A DNA stretch of 18,451 nucleotides from an uncultured cyanobacterium (GTDB lineage Bacteria; Cyanobacteriota; Cyanobacteriia; Cyanobacteriales; Chroococcidiopsidaceae), in NCBI GenBank assembly GCA_946221495.1, contig CAMIFA010000099.1, positions 1 to 18,451 of the forward strand, written 5' to 3'. Under the pieces are notes generated by a model, which worked only from the letters and a program-made list of their open reading frames with translations, did not search any database and was not told where the DNA came from. The first letter of the stretch is position 1. Every line of letters begins with the position of its first letter. Made by a program: the position numbers and the translations under genes. Shown here in pieces: positions 8,666 to 15,482 of the stretch.

Positions 8666-9438
8666 CAGTAATCTCCTAATTTTTTAGTGTAAAAGTTAAA
8701 CTTCCCCAATTTTACCTCTAGAGATTAAGTAAAAATCACTATAGTTGCTTACACAGGGCATTAGTCTAGGTAGCTCAATCGCGCTGTATCAGCTTACGTC
8801 ACCCAGATAACCGTGTTTACATTTAGTAGTTTTAACCGCAGAAAGCAAGTTTTGCATATATATAGAGAAATTTCATCTTAATTTATCCCTAATTTGGCTG
8901 CGATTAGGAAATTAGGTTGTTAGACATATTAATTACATCAATATTTTGCAGTCTAGTTTGAGGATAACCAGTTTAGTTATTTAATTTCTTATGCTCATTC
9001 TCGCTGTTTGTATTACTGGGAAAAGCTTTGGGTTCACCATAGATTTCAAAATTTACCATAATAACCCTTCTTGCTTACTGAAAAACCAATAGATTTTTTG
9101 GTAACAAATAAAACTTTAATAAAAACCTACACGAGTAGAATAAAAAAACTTTCAAAGAACTCACAAAATCCTTACAGAAACTTTATTTTATTCAATGTCA
9201 AAAGCTGAATAATAGTAGTTGTCTCACTAATCAACTAGATTTATTAAAACTACCAAGTAAATTGAGTTGCTCTGGCCAAGAAGATGAAACGATACAAAGA
9301 ATTGTCTTGATAATGCTCTTAACCCTGAAAGCTTTTTAGTCCATAAATCATCAAAAAACTTGATATCAAAGCTGAAAAATTTTCAAAAAAATCTTGTCAC
9401 TATTTTATCCAATACACAATTAGGAATTGTTTGAAAAT
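8666..9438. other. AT-rich intergenic region, 773 bases
   Basis: Between divergent leuD and the small gene at 9439. It must hold both promoters. The last 300 bases before 9439 are very AT-rich, with several A and T runs, and could be a long untranslated leader. No reading frame of convincing composition, tRNA or known riboswitch was recognised. Confidence 0.45.
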
Positions 9439-9717
9439 ATGAAATCTGAAGCAGCATCACAGCAACAACAGAAGATTGAAGTCAGTGTTTATGAGTGCGA
9501 AGTCCATCTCAAGTTCCGCTTGATTGAGGAAAAAGGTGTTCTACGCGATCGCCATGATCTGCTCGAATTATTACTTGAAGCATTTACGATTGGTGCTGAC
9601 GAATATATGGAACCCTTGCAAGCGGATGTTAATACTCAGGAGATTTGTGATTTAGAAGCTTCTCCGCAAATGCGCCGCCAACTGATGCGCTTGCGAAACT
9701 CCTCTGAATTTACTTAA
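9439..9717 (+). CDS. hypothetical protein, 92 residues
   Basis: A small soluble protein: a polar Gln-rich start (KSEAASQQQQK), a probable beta strand (IEVSVYECEVHLKFRLIEE), then two probable helices (DRHDLLELLLEAFTIGADEYMEP and the C-terminal MRRQLMRLRNSSEF). I chose ATG 9439; a TTG at 9427 would add MFEN but leaves only one base after the AGGA at 9422-9425, whereas ATG 9439 leaves 13. Length and style match conserved small cyanobacterial proteins, but I do not recognise the family. tRNA-Glu lies about 95 bases downstream with its own promoter. Confidence 0.7.
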   Translation: MKSEAASQQQQKIEVSVYECEVHLKFRLIEEKGVLRDRHDLLELLLEAFTIGADEYMEPLQADVNTQEICDLEASPQMRRQLMRLRNSSEFT

Positions 9718-9762
9718 TCTGCTGGATGTTTCTCAGGCAAGGCAGTATTTTGAAGTTAAATG

Positions 9763-9791
9763 TTGACATGAGCCTGCAAATTCGTTATTTT
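9763..9791 (+). promoter_or_regulatory. sigma-70-type promoter for tRNA-Glu
   Basis: A perfect -35 box TTGACA (9763-9768), a 17-base spacer and TATTTT (9786-9791) as -10. The start site should fall near 9798, some 14 bases before the mature tRNA. Confidence 0.65.
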
Positions 9792-9811
9792 AATAAAGGT
9801 GTGACTCAGAC

Positions 9812-9884
9812 GCCCCCATCGTCTAGAGGCCTAGGACACCTCCCTTTCACGGAGGCGACGGGGATTCGAATTCCCCTGGGGGTA
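9812..9884 (+). tRNA. tRNA-Glu(TTC)
   Basis: A complete cloverleaf. The acceptor GCCCCCA pairs with TGGGGGT, the anticodon stem CCTCC pairs with GGAGG, and the loop CTTTCAC gives anticodon TTC (9846-9848). The T arm has loop ATTCGAATT between GGG/CCC pairs, and the discriminator is A. No CCA is encoded, as usual in cyanobacteria. Besides translation, in cyanobacteria charged tRNA-Glu is the substrate of glutamyl-tRNA reductase for chlorophyll and haem synthesis. Confidence 0.97.
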
Positions 9885-9897
9885 TATTGAAGAATAA

Positions 9898-9930
9898 AAA
9901 AGTAGATACAACTACGTATCTACTTTTATT
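9898..9930. terminator. bidirectional terminator between tRNA-Glu and the SRPBCC gene
   Basis: A 12-bp perfect stem (AAAAGTAGATAC at 9898-9909, GTATCTACTTTT at 9916-9927) around a 6-base loop. T runs follow on both strands, so it can end tRNA-Glu transcription and the opposing SRPBCC transcript. Confidence 0.8.
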
Positions 9931-9999
9931 AATATTTATCTAGTTTCAAACTACTTAAATATTAGATTTGAGATTAGAAAAGATGTCCAAATTGCCGTT

Positions 10000-10701
10000 C
10001 TACTGATTGGCGAATAAATCCTTAGTTCGCTGACGGATTGCTAAAAGATTCAAGCGGAGATCGCTGCTAAGACGACTCTCAATAATTGCAACTGGCATGG
10101 TACGCTTAGGCCAGACACGAACACTATAGTAAAGAATAGTGCCATTTTTGCCAGAAACTGAAGCAGGCTCCAACCGCCAATTGCCAAAAAAAGCTTTTAA
10201 ATCTCCTTCAACCATCTGAAAATTAATTTCATGAGGAAATTTTTCCTCTAAATCTAAAACCACACGCGCGGAAAAATTTAAGCGGAGAAAGCGCTGGCTA
10301 CCAACCTGCTCGAGTCGAATTCCGCCTGTGGGATGTTTAAGTAAACGACTTTGGGCAAGGTTAGGAATGAAGTCAGCTAGTGCTTCATAATCTGTTAAAA
10401 CTTGCCAAACTTGCTCTACTGGATGGGAGATTTGAATTTTGGCAGTGATTTGTCGCTGTCGTTCTGCTACTGGTTCAGTTTGAATTTCTACATCTTGAGA
10501 TAGAGTAGCAACTGAACTACTTGCCGCAGCAATATCATTAGTAACGGCGGAGAGATTAAGTTCTAGGTTGGGTTCGTGTTGTTTGGTCACAGTTAAACTA
10601 GGGTTTGGTGTGGTCGAAAAACTGCGGTAGGGTGAGGGTAAAACAGGTCTTCCAAGCAGCAGATTGGCTATCTGGGTTGCTAGTAACAGTAATAGTGCCA
10701 T
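10000..10701 (-). CDS. SRPBCC (START-like / polyketide cyclase-type) protein
   Basis: The C-terminal 150 residues form an SRPBCC lipid- or ligand-binding fold: KIQISHPVEQVWQVLTDYEALADFIPN opens the domain, and LRLNFSARVVLDLEEKFPHEINFQMVEGD is its central sheet. The ligand is unknown. The ATG at 10701 lies 104 bases inside the upstream histidine kinase gene. The first 36 residues it adds (MALLLLLATQIANLLLG...) are hydrophobic and fall on kinase coding sequence, so they may not be translated. A GTG at 10590, 8 bases past the kinase stop, is a plausible coupled start giving 196 residues. The kinase and this gene should be one operon, ending at the terminator near 9898-9930. Confidence 0.85.
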   Translation of the reverse strand: MALLLLLATQIANLLLGRPVLPSPYRSFSTTPNPSLTVTKQHEPNLELNLSAVTNDIAAASSSVATLSQDVEIQTEPVAERQRQITAKIQISHPVEQVWQVLTDYEALADFIPNLAQSRLLKHPTGGIRLEQVGSQRFLRLNFSARVVLDLEEKFPHEINFQMVEGDLKAFFGNWRLEPASVSGKNGTILYYSVRVWPKRTMPVAIIESRLSSDLRLNLLAIRQRTKDLFANQ

Positions 10702-12757
10702 TTAAATGCTGTACTAAGCACTTTACTAAAGCAAGTCCCAAGCCAGTGCCTTGAATTGCTTGTTGGGTAATACCTTTGCCGCGACGGAACTTATCAAAAA
10801 TATGACTTGCATCTTCTGGAGAAATACCAGAACCAAAGTTAGTCAAGGTCAAGATAATTTGCTTGTCCTGTTGATTACTAGAGTGAGTCGCTGTTAATAA
10901 GATAGTAGTGTCTGGGTTAGAATACTTGCCTGCATTGGTCAATAGTTCTTGAAGGATGCGTTCAAGACTATCAACATCAGTTTGCAGAACTAGGGAAGCT
11001 TCTGGTAAATCTACAGTGATATTTAGTCTTTTATCTGCCCATTTTTCTGTAAAGGGATAGACTAAACTATGGATTTTAGATTTGAGATCGATAGTCTCCA
11101 GATTCAGAGGGGCTTTGTGTGATTCTAGCTCTTGGAGCTTGAGTAAGTCATTAACTAAATTAATTTCCTGGTTGCACTGTTGCTCTAGAATATCTAGGTA
11201 TTTCGCCTGACGCTCTGGTGGGAGTCCTGCTGCTTGGCGTAACATCCGAATTGCCAGATTCATGCTAGTAAGAGGCGTACGCAACTCATGATTCATGGTG
11301 CTGACAAATTCATCTTTTAACTGATTGACGTGCCGCAGCTGGTCAACTTGTTGACGGGTTTTTTCATACAATTTTGCTTGTACTTCTAAGCTACGTTGAA
11401 GTTGGGCTGTACGTTCTTCTACTAGAGCTTGTACTTGGCGCAAAGTCTGACTTTGAATAATAGCATTACTTATTTGGGCGCTGACTAATTCTACAAGTGC
11501 TAATTCTTCTGGATGCCAAACGCGAGTTGTCAAGGACAAGCTAGCGTGAATATCGCTACCGTCTTGTAGCACTAAGAAGCCTAATAGTGTACCCCCATTT
11601 TCTATGGGAACTATGAGGACAGCAGGGGAATTGAGATTAAATAATGCTGTATCTGTTGCTGGCTCAATTGCCTCAGGATGTTCAGCATCAATGACTAAGG
11701 GTTGGGGAAACTTGATGAATGCTTGCTGGCATAACCAATTATCTGATAGCCAAAAGGATTGGTTTAACAGACTACTAGGTACTGGTACATCTGAGACATT
11801 ACCACTGTGCCATTCAGCAACAACAGTAACTTGTGTGGGAATACTTTTAGAGCGAGTTTTAAAAAGTGGATGGGAATATTTTAAGGTGAGGAGCAGACCA
11901 CGTTCAACTTGGAGAGCTTGAGCTGTACCAGCGATCGCCAGAGCGAAAATTTGCGGCAAATCTAATGAGCTACGGCTGGAGAGTGTTAATTGCTTCAGCA
12001 AGCTTTGGGACTGGTTAAAAATATTTACTTGCTGCTGTAAAGAAGTGATGGCGCTGGTTTGCAGAACTTGAGAAATCGCGATCGCCACAGGTGCTGCAAC
12101 ACCTAGAGCGTGTTCTTTTTCTAGTTCACTCCACTGATACGGTTGCAATTTCATGAAGCTGATTACGCCATTGATCTTGCCCTGACAAATCCCAATTGCC
12201 ATAATAGCCCGGATCGGCAATCCTAAGTGCCATGACTCACTAGTGGCGATCGCTTCCATGTCCTCAATGACTAAAACTGAACTTGTTGGCATCAAAGATA
12301 GTAACTGCTGTTTAATTGTTAGCAGTTGCTGTTGTGACGGCATTGCCGTGTTATCCTTGTCCTGCCTTTGGGTGGCGACAGCTGCACTCACTTCCTCAGA
12401 CTGCCAATAACCAATTTGGGTAGAATCAGATGTAGTCATAATTAAGCAGCAGTCTACCCAGAAAGCTGCTCCTACTGCTTGGGCGATTTGGTGCAGTAGT
12501 ATTTTTGAATCAGAGGAATTTAAAATAATTTCGTTAATTTGTTGCCCTATCTGGGCGGGTTGCTGATGCTGCATTAATCTGATTGGGTATTCTTGCAAGC
12601 GATCTACACCTGAACAATGTGGTTGCAACGATAAAGGTTTGACTGCTGGTATCCTCTGCGATGATCGTCGCATTTTTGCAGGCAGCGCCTTGGACACTCC
12701 AGACTGATTTTTTATGGTATTTTTTTTATAACTGCCTAATTGATTAATACGTCTCAT
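10598..12757 (-). CDS. GAF-domain sensor histidine kinase
   Basis: A cytosolic-type sensor kinase of 719 residues from ATG 12757; a TTG at 12793 would add 12 residues. No membrane segment is visible. Two GAF-like regions come first (about residues 60-235 and 255-455); neither has an obvious chromophore Cys motif, so the signal is unknown. A coiled linker (about 460-480) leads to the HisKA domain, where MNHELRTPL places the phospho-accepting His at 490. The HATPase has an N box (LQELLTNAGKYS), GSGISPEDASHIFDKFRRG and the G2 box GTGLGLALVK. No receiver or output regulator lies nearby, so its partner is encoded elsewhere. Its 3' end overlaps the SRPBCC gene. Confidence 0.93.
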   Translation of the reverse strand: MRRINQLGSYKKNTIKNQSGVSKALPAKMRRSSQRIPAVKPLSLQPHCSGVDRLQEYPIRLMQHQQPAQIGQQINEIILNSSDSKILLHQIAQAVGAAFWVDCCLIMTTSDSTQIGYWQSEEVSAAVATQRQDKDNTAMPSQQQLLTIKQQLLSLMPTSSVLVIEDMEAIATSESWHLGLPIRAIMAIGICQGKINGVISFMKLQPYQWSELEKEHALGVAAPVAIAISQVLQTSAITSLQQQVNIFNQSQSLLKQLTLSSRSSLDLPQIFALAIAGTAQALQVERGLLLTLKYSHPLFKTRSKSIPTQVTVVAEWHSGNVSDVPVPSSLLNQSFWLSDNWLCQQAFIKFPQPLVIDAEHPEAIEPATDTALFNLNSPAVLIVPIENGGTLLGFLVLQDGSDIHASLSLTTRVWHPEELALVELVSAQISNAIIQSQTLRQVQALVEERTAQLQRSLEVQAKLYEKTRQQVDQLRHVNQLKDEFVSTMNHELRTPLTSMNLAIRMLRQAAGLPPERQAKYLDILEQQCNQEINLVNDLLKLQELESHKAPLNLETIDLKSKIHSLVYPFTEKWADKRLNITVDLPEASLVLQTDVDSLERILQELLTNAGKYSNPDTTILLTATHSSNQQDKQIILTLTNFGSGISPEDASHIFDKFRRGKGITQQAIQGTGLGLALVKCLVQHLNGTITVTSNPDSQSAAWKTCFTLTLPQFFDHTKP

Positions 12758-12793
12758 CTGATATATTGGCTCTTTTCTAGTTAGAATGCCCAA

Positions 12794-13114
12794 ATTGATC
12801 AGAGCTTAACCAAGCAGGCACTAAAACATAAAAGCAATTTTTGTTTTAACATTATTAAGTTCTAGATTATCTCGCCTTTATCATCTGTAGAATCGGTAAT
12901 TTTGCTAGATTATTGCGGGTACGTAATTTACGACTTCCGTAGAAGTAATGCAATAGTAATCATTACACGCTAGCAACTTCTAGTGTGTATCAGTATTTAT
13001 CAAGCCTTGGAGATCAAAAAATTTAGCAACTCAGTCGCCATTGAGAAAAAAATGGCACAACTGAGTTGCAACGAAGCGATCGCTGCTAGACGAGCTAGAT
13101 ACGACTTACGGTAA
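12794..13114. other. intergenic region, 321 bases
   Basis: Lies between the kinase start and the end of the RHH gene, both on the minus strand. It should hold the kinase promoter on the minus strand and contains the hairpin terminator at 13008-13069. Nothing else was recognised. Confidence 0.5.
13008..13069 (-). terminator. Rho-independent terminator for the RHH gene
   Basis: The outer stem pairs GCAACTCAGT (13026-13035) with ACTGAGTTGC (13060-13069). The inner stem pairs GCCATT (13037-13042) with AATGGC (13051-13056). Read on the minus strand, the hairpin is followed by TAAATTTTTTGATC, a proper U-rich tail. It lies about 45 bases past the RHH stop codon. Confidence 0.8.
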
Positions 13115-13450
13115 TTATCTTGGCAAACTCTCAACGGATATAGGAACCAAGTCTCCGTTGCTAGTGAGTCCTAATAACATCGATTCTTGCGGTTGAATTA
13201 ATTGCCCTGTAAGGACGCAGTATTCTTCTTTTTGGGCTGTTGCTGCAATACTGGCGCGAATATCAGCTAGGGAAAATTGAGGTTTGTAGCCACCGGATTT
13301 TTGCTGCACGTAATTCCAGAGAATATCTCTGATTAGAGCTTGATACCCCTGGTTTCCAGACAGTTCTTTGAGTTTTTCTTTTAGATCCCGCTCTAGGCGG
13401 ATGCTGGTGACTTCCATATCTGTAGTCGTGGTGCGAGTAAGCGTATGCAT
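13115..13450 (-). CDS. ribbon-helix-helix (CopG/Arc-like) DNA-binding regulator
   Basis: A 111-residue protein. Residues 12-50 fit the RHH fold: a short strand (EVTSIRLERD) that would enter the DNA major groove as a dimer, then helix A (LKEKLKELSG) and helix B (YQALIRDILWNYVQQ). The C-terminal half (about 60-111, with EYCVLTGQLI and SMLLGL) is of unknown fold. ATG 13450 is well supported by AAGGAG 6-7 bases upstream. The gene is divergent from the 13497 gene, and the shared 46-base gap has paired GTARTAY repeats. The same repeats sit on the tRNA-array promoter, so autoregulation and control of the array are inferred. No adjacent toxin gene is recognisable, so it is not called an antitoxin. 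Confidence 0.8.
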   Translation of the reverse strand: MHTLTRTTTTDMEVTSIRLERDLKEKLKELSGNQGYQALIRDILWNYVQQKSGGYKPQFSLADIRASIAATAQKEEYCVLTGQLIQPQESMLLGLTSNGDLVPISVESLPR

Positions 13451-13469
13451 TGTTTTCTCCTTGAAGGTA

Positions 13470-13498
13470 TAGACAGGTTAGTAATACAAGTGTAGTAT
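13470..13498. promoter_or_regulatory. paired GTARTAY repeats in the divergent promoter region of the RHH gene
   Basis: GTAATAC (13481-13487) and GTAGTAT (13492-13498) are direct repeats 11 bases apart, start to start. On the plus strand, TAGACA (13470-13475) lies 17 bases from TAGTAT (13493-13498), mirroring the tRNA-array promoter. The minus strand offers TTGAAC with a TACACT -10 for the RHH gene. RHH dimers commonly bind direct repeats one helical turn apart, so this is a likely autoregulatory operator. Confidence 0.55.
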
Positions 13499-13790
13499 GT
13501 TTAAAGTAATGTTCAAATCACTTCCTGAAAGAGTGAAATTTTCTGTGAAACTTTTAGGCTGCATCTCCAATTCACGCGGTTATAGCAACTGGCTCCCCAG
13601 TCGGGCAGTGGCTATGGCAGTGGAGTGTTTTAGCGGCACAGATTTTTCGCAGGAGCAGCTTAGTGTTCGTTTTGATGGCAGCCAAGTCATAAGAATTAAC
13701 GGTAATTTTGGATACGCTCATGGAACACTGACAGCGCCACAGCCGGAACAAAGAAGCGGAAAGTACAGGCTAAATGCCGTACTGATATAG
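13497..13790 (+). CDS. hypothetical protein, 97 residues
   Basis: A basic, mostly soluble protein with no recognised domain. The N-terminus (MFKVMFKSLPERVKF) has three methionine or near-start choices; ATG 13497 overlaps a GTARTAY repeat and the predicted -10 box, so a start at ATG 13509 (MFKSLPERV) on a near-leaderless transcript may be the real one. The middle contains SNWLPSRAVAMAVECF and the C-terminus contains FGYAHGTLTAPQPEQRSG. The gene is followed by a perfect terminator, which supports it being a transcribed unit. Confidence 0.55.
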   Translation: MFKVMFKSLPERVKFSVKLLGCISNSRGYSNWLPSRAVAMAVECFSGTDFSQEQLSVRFDGSQVIRINGNFGYAHGTLTAPQPEQRSGKYRLNAVLI

Positions 13791-13817
13791 GACAAAAGAC
13801 TTTAAAGTCATTTTCAG

Positions 13818-13856
13818 CCCCCGCTTCACGCCAAGTAGAAGCGGGGGTTTTTATTT
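13818..13856 (+). terminator. strong Rho-independent terminator
   Basis: A perfect 10-bp GC-rich stem, CCCCCGCTTC (13818-13827) with GAAGCGGGGG (13838-13847), a 10-base loop and TTTTTATTT. It ends the 13497 gene directly before the ribosome site of the HNH gene. Confidence 0.9.
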
Positions 13857-13868
13857 AAGGAGTTTGTT

Positions 13869-14408
13869 GTGACGATCGCACTTCAAGTATTAGAGCAATC
13901 CGTGGTGGTGTTCTCTCAGAACTACTTACCGCTTTGTCGCGTCAACGTTAAGCGAGCAATTGCGCTGTTGGTGACAGGTAAAGCTGAACCATTGGAATTT
14001 AGCAGTGATGCATGGTTAGTGCGCTCTCCGAATTTAGTGATCGCTGTGCCAGCTTACATCCGCCTAGCGATTGCCAGTAGGGAAAGACTGTGGAAGATTC
14101 CGCCAGTTAATCGCCGGGAAGTTCTGCGCCGAGACAACCACGCTTGCCAATACTGCGGTAGCAACAAACACCTGACTTTAGATCACGTTATACCGTTATC
14201 AAGAGGTGGTCAACACAGTTGGGATAACGTTGTAGCTGCGTGTGTAAAATGTAACCAGCGTAAAAGCAATCGTACTCCTGACGATGCTAGGATGCCGCTA
14301 CGCACCAAGCCAAAAGCGCCGATGCATCCGACTGTTGCCTTTGGATCAGAATTTTGGCGCACTGAGCAGTTCCCACCTGAAATAGGAGGAAGCCCTAAAA
14401 TATGCTGA
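13869..14408 (+). CDS. HNH endonuclease
   Basis: A 179-residue predicted nuclease. The HNH core (about 83-133) has the zinc-binding CxxC pairs Cys93/Cys96 and Cys125/Cys128, the DH pair Asp105-His106, Asn120 and the closing NQRKSN. The N-terminal part (VLEQSVVVFSQNYLPLCRVNVKRAIALLVTGKAE) is shared by a common cyanobacterial HNH family, not by restriction or homing enzymes I can name. GTG 13869 is supported by AGGAG 7 bases upstream (13857-13861), right behind the terminator tail. The stop codon overlaps the next start (ATGCTGA), which suggests coupled translation. Targets are unknown. Its neighbourhood, a tRNA-rich RNA array, suggests nicking or mobilising activity only as speculation. Confidence 0.88.
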   Translation: MTIALQVLEQSVVVFSQNYLPLCRVNVKRAIALLVTGKAEPLEFSSDAWLVRSPNLVIAVPAYIRLAIASRERLWKIPPVNRREVLRRDNHACQYCGSNKHLTLDHVIPLSRGGQHSWDNVVAACVKCNQRKSNRTPDDARMPLRTKPKAPMHPTVAFGSEFWRTEQFPPEIGGSPKIC

Positions 14409-14788
14409 AACTAACTTACATTGAAAATAACTTTTACTTAGAGCATCTGGGGAAATCCCTAGAGGAGTGGGTAGCACTGCGGGTAATTTTGGCACTACGA
14501 GTGGGCGAGTGCATCTGCGCTCAACCTAGCACAGCTTCGTTTTTGCTACCTGCCGATTTATCTGGGTTGCATTTACTCAAAGCTGAGATCGGGCAAGGAA
14601 CAGATGTGATTGAGCTGTGTGCCTGCGATGCCGAGTATGTCGAAGTTACTCTCAAGGGTACTTGGCTAGCGTCAGACTCCGAAAGTGCTGAAGGCATTTT
14701 TGTTGCTGCAATGTCTCACTCTGTTGAGTTCTTTTTGTTGAAGTTGTGGCAATCAGCCCAAACTAAGGTAACTGTTGTCGGGGAATAG
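14402..14788 (+). CDS. hypothetical protein translationally coupled to HNH
   Basis: A 128-residue soluble protein starting MLKLTYIENNFYLEHLGKS and ending with LLKLWQSAQTKVTVVGE. It has no metal motif, signal or membrane segment. The pattern (alternating strands, then a helical ADLSGLHLLKAEIGQG region, then ECACDAEYVEVTLKGTWLASD-like strands) suggests a compact alpha/beta domain. GGAGG lies 9-13 bases before ATG 14402, and the start overlaps the HNH stop by 7 bases. I recall similar proteins as conserved cyanobacterial hypotheticals, without an experimental function. Confidence 0.75.
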   Translation: MLKLTYIENNFYLEHLGKSLEEWVALRVILALRVGECICAQPSTASFLLPADLSGLHLLKAEIGQGTDVIELCACDAEYVEVTLKGTWLASDSESAEGIFVAAMSHSVEFFLLKLWQSAQTKVTVVGE

Positions 14789-14797
14789 TCGAAAACT

Positions 14798-14831
14798 GCG
14801 ATCGCCTGTGTAATACATAGCAAGCGATCGC
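14798..14831. repeat. two HIP1 octamers forming a possible hairpin
   Basis: GCGATCGC at 14798-14805 and again at 14824-14831. Because the octamer is a palindrome, the pair can form an 8-bp stem around an 18-base loop. HIP1 is the characteristic over-represented cyanobacterial octamer. Only a weak T-rich tail follows, so terminator function is doubtful. Confidence 0.6.
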
Positions 14832-14978
14832 TGTAATTTCTTGTAGTCTCTACTATTTACACACAGCTGGTGCGTCTTACTGGTTGATATTCAGTTGGAG
14901 GAGAATATCGCGTTCCTTTTCTGTAGCCCGACATAGTGGCATCATGTAACACACTGAAAAAATATTTTCCCCACCCCC

Positions 14979-15018
14979 TTGACATCTTCTGTAGTATTTT
15001 GTAGTATAAGTGTAATAC
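14979..15018 (+). promoter_or_regulatory. tRNA-array promoter with three GTARTAY operator repeats
   Basis: A near-ideal sigma-70 promoter: TTGACA (14979-14984), a 17-base spacer and TAGTAT (15002-15007). Three repeats, GTAGTAT (14991-14997), GTAGTAT (15001-15007) and GTAATAC (15012-15018), are spaced 10 and 11 bases apart. They cover the spacer, the -10 box and the expected start site. Such a layout would let a bound repressor block RNA polymerase. The same repeat pair precedes the RHH gene, making that protein the likely ligand (inferred). Confidence 0.7.
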
Positions 15019-15092
15019 AAAGGAAGAGAGCCAAAAACTCCTTTCCCAAAGGCTAAAACTGAACCTTGAAAACTAAATATTTCCACCTTTAT

Positions 15093-15165
15093 CGGGGTGT
15101 AGCTCAATGGCTAGAGCATCCGGTTGTCTGCCGGAAGGCTGCGGGTACAAGTCCCGTCGCCCTAG
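15093..15165 (+). tRNA. tRNA-Asp(GTC)
   Basis: First tRNA of the array. The D stem GCTC/GAGC is intact, and the anticodon stem TCCGG/CCGGA carries loop TTGTCTG with anticodon GTC. The T stem GCGGG/CCCGT closes a TACAAGT loop, where TACAAG replaces the usual TTCAAG or TTCGAA. The acceptor CGGGGTG/CGCCCTA has an unpaired first position (C-A) and a G discriminator, as expected for Asp. No CCA is encoded. The fold is probably functional, though the first acceptor pair and T-loop residue 55 are unusual. Confidence 0.85.
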
Positions 15166-15248
15166 TTATCTAGTCTTGTAGGCGAAAGGTTTTTAAGCCG
15201 TTTTTCTATCAAGAGAAAGATTGAGCTTTTCTAGCGTCGAGACTTCCA

Positions 15249-15290
15249 GGCTGAGTACCCAAGTGGTTTAAGGGAGCGGATTGCAAATCG
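15249..15290 (+). pseudogene. truncated tRNA-Cys(GCA)-like fragment
   Basis: The 5' half of a tRNA: acceptor strand GGCTGAG, D arm with CCC/GGG, and anticodon loop TTGCAAA (anticodon GCA at 15283-15285). After the loop only about two anticodon-stem pairs can form, and no T arm or acceptor 3' strand follows within 100 bases. The sequence instead turns into GTAGTAC...AAAGGAA, similar to the array leader. A second, complete GCA tRNA lies at 16489-16562. Confidence 0.6.
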
Positions 15291-15380
15291 TAGAGTAGTA
15301 CACAAAGGAATAAGAGTTTGAGAGAGTTTTTGCGTAAGTCCTGATTTAATTTTTTCCCTTTTTTGAGTAAGGGGGTTTAT

Positions 15381-15471
15381 TCTGGGATAGCTCAAAGGCA
15401 GAGCAAACGGCTGTTAATCGTGAGGTTGTAGGTACCCTTCGGGAAGCAAGCTACAAATCCTATTCTCGGAG
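15381..15471 (+). tRNA. tRNA-Asn(GTT) with a 19-nt insertion in the T loop
   Basis: The acceptor TCTGGGA pairs with TCTCGGA over 7 positions, including two G-U pairs. The D arm is GCTC/GAGC, the anticodon loop is CTGTTAA (GTT) and the discriminator G suits Asn. The T stem is GTAGG/CCTAT. The T loop is 26 nt instead of 7. Removing 15435-15453 restores TACAAAT. The added bases (CCCTTCGGGAAGCAAGC, then TA) contain a small CCC-TTC-GGG hairpin. The insertion resembles small dispersed repeats of cyanobacterial genomes. Whether the RNA can still mature and be charged is doubtful, since the D-loop/T-loop contact would be disturbed. Confidence 0.75.
15435..15453 (+). repeat. small palindromic element inserted in the tRNA-Asn T loop
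   Basis: Nineteen bases, CCCTTCGGGAAGCAAGCTA, flanked by TA on both sides. It resembles the CTTCGGGAAGCAAGCTAC-type repeats scattered in Nostoc-like genomes. The identification is from memory of such motifs, not from a search. Confidence 0.45.
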
Positions 15472-15482
15472 TTAGTTTTTAT

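Noticed and set aside
11604..11921. Plus-strand frame of 105 codons inside the histidine kinase gene
   Set aside because: It is antisense to a well-supported GAF region and lacks start signals.
13115..13790. Toxin-antitoxin pair from the RHH gene and the 13497 gene
   Set aside because: The genes are divergent rather than in one operon, and the 97-residue protein shows no known toxin motif.
14810..14816. Single GTAATAC match between the 14402 gene and the array promoter
   Set aside because: One 7-base degenerate match is expected several times by chance in a window of this size. It is not paired at helical spacing.
14877..15107. Minus-strand open frame across the array promoter and the start of tRNA-Asp
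   Set aside because: It runs antisense through a clear promoter and tRNA, has no ribosome site, and its predicted peptide has no recognisable features.
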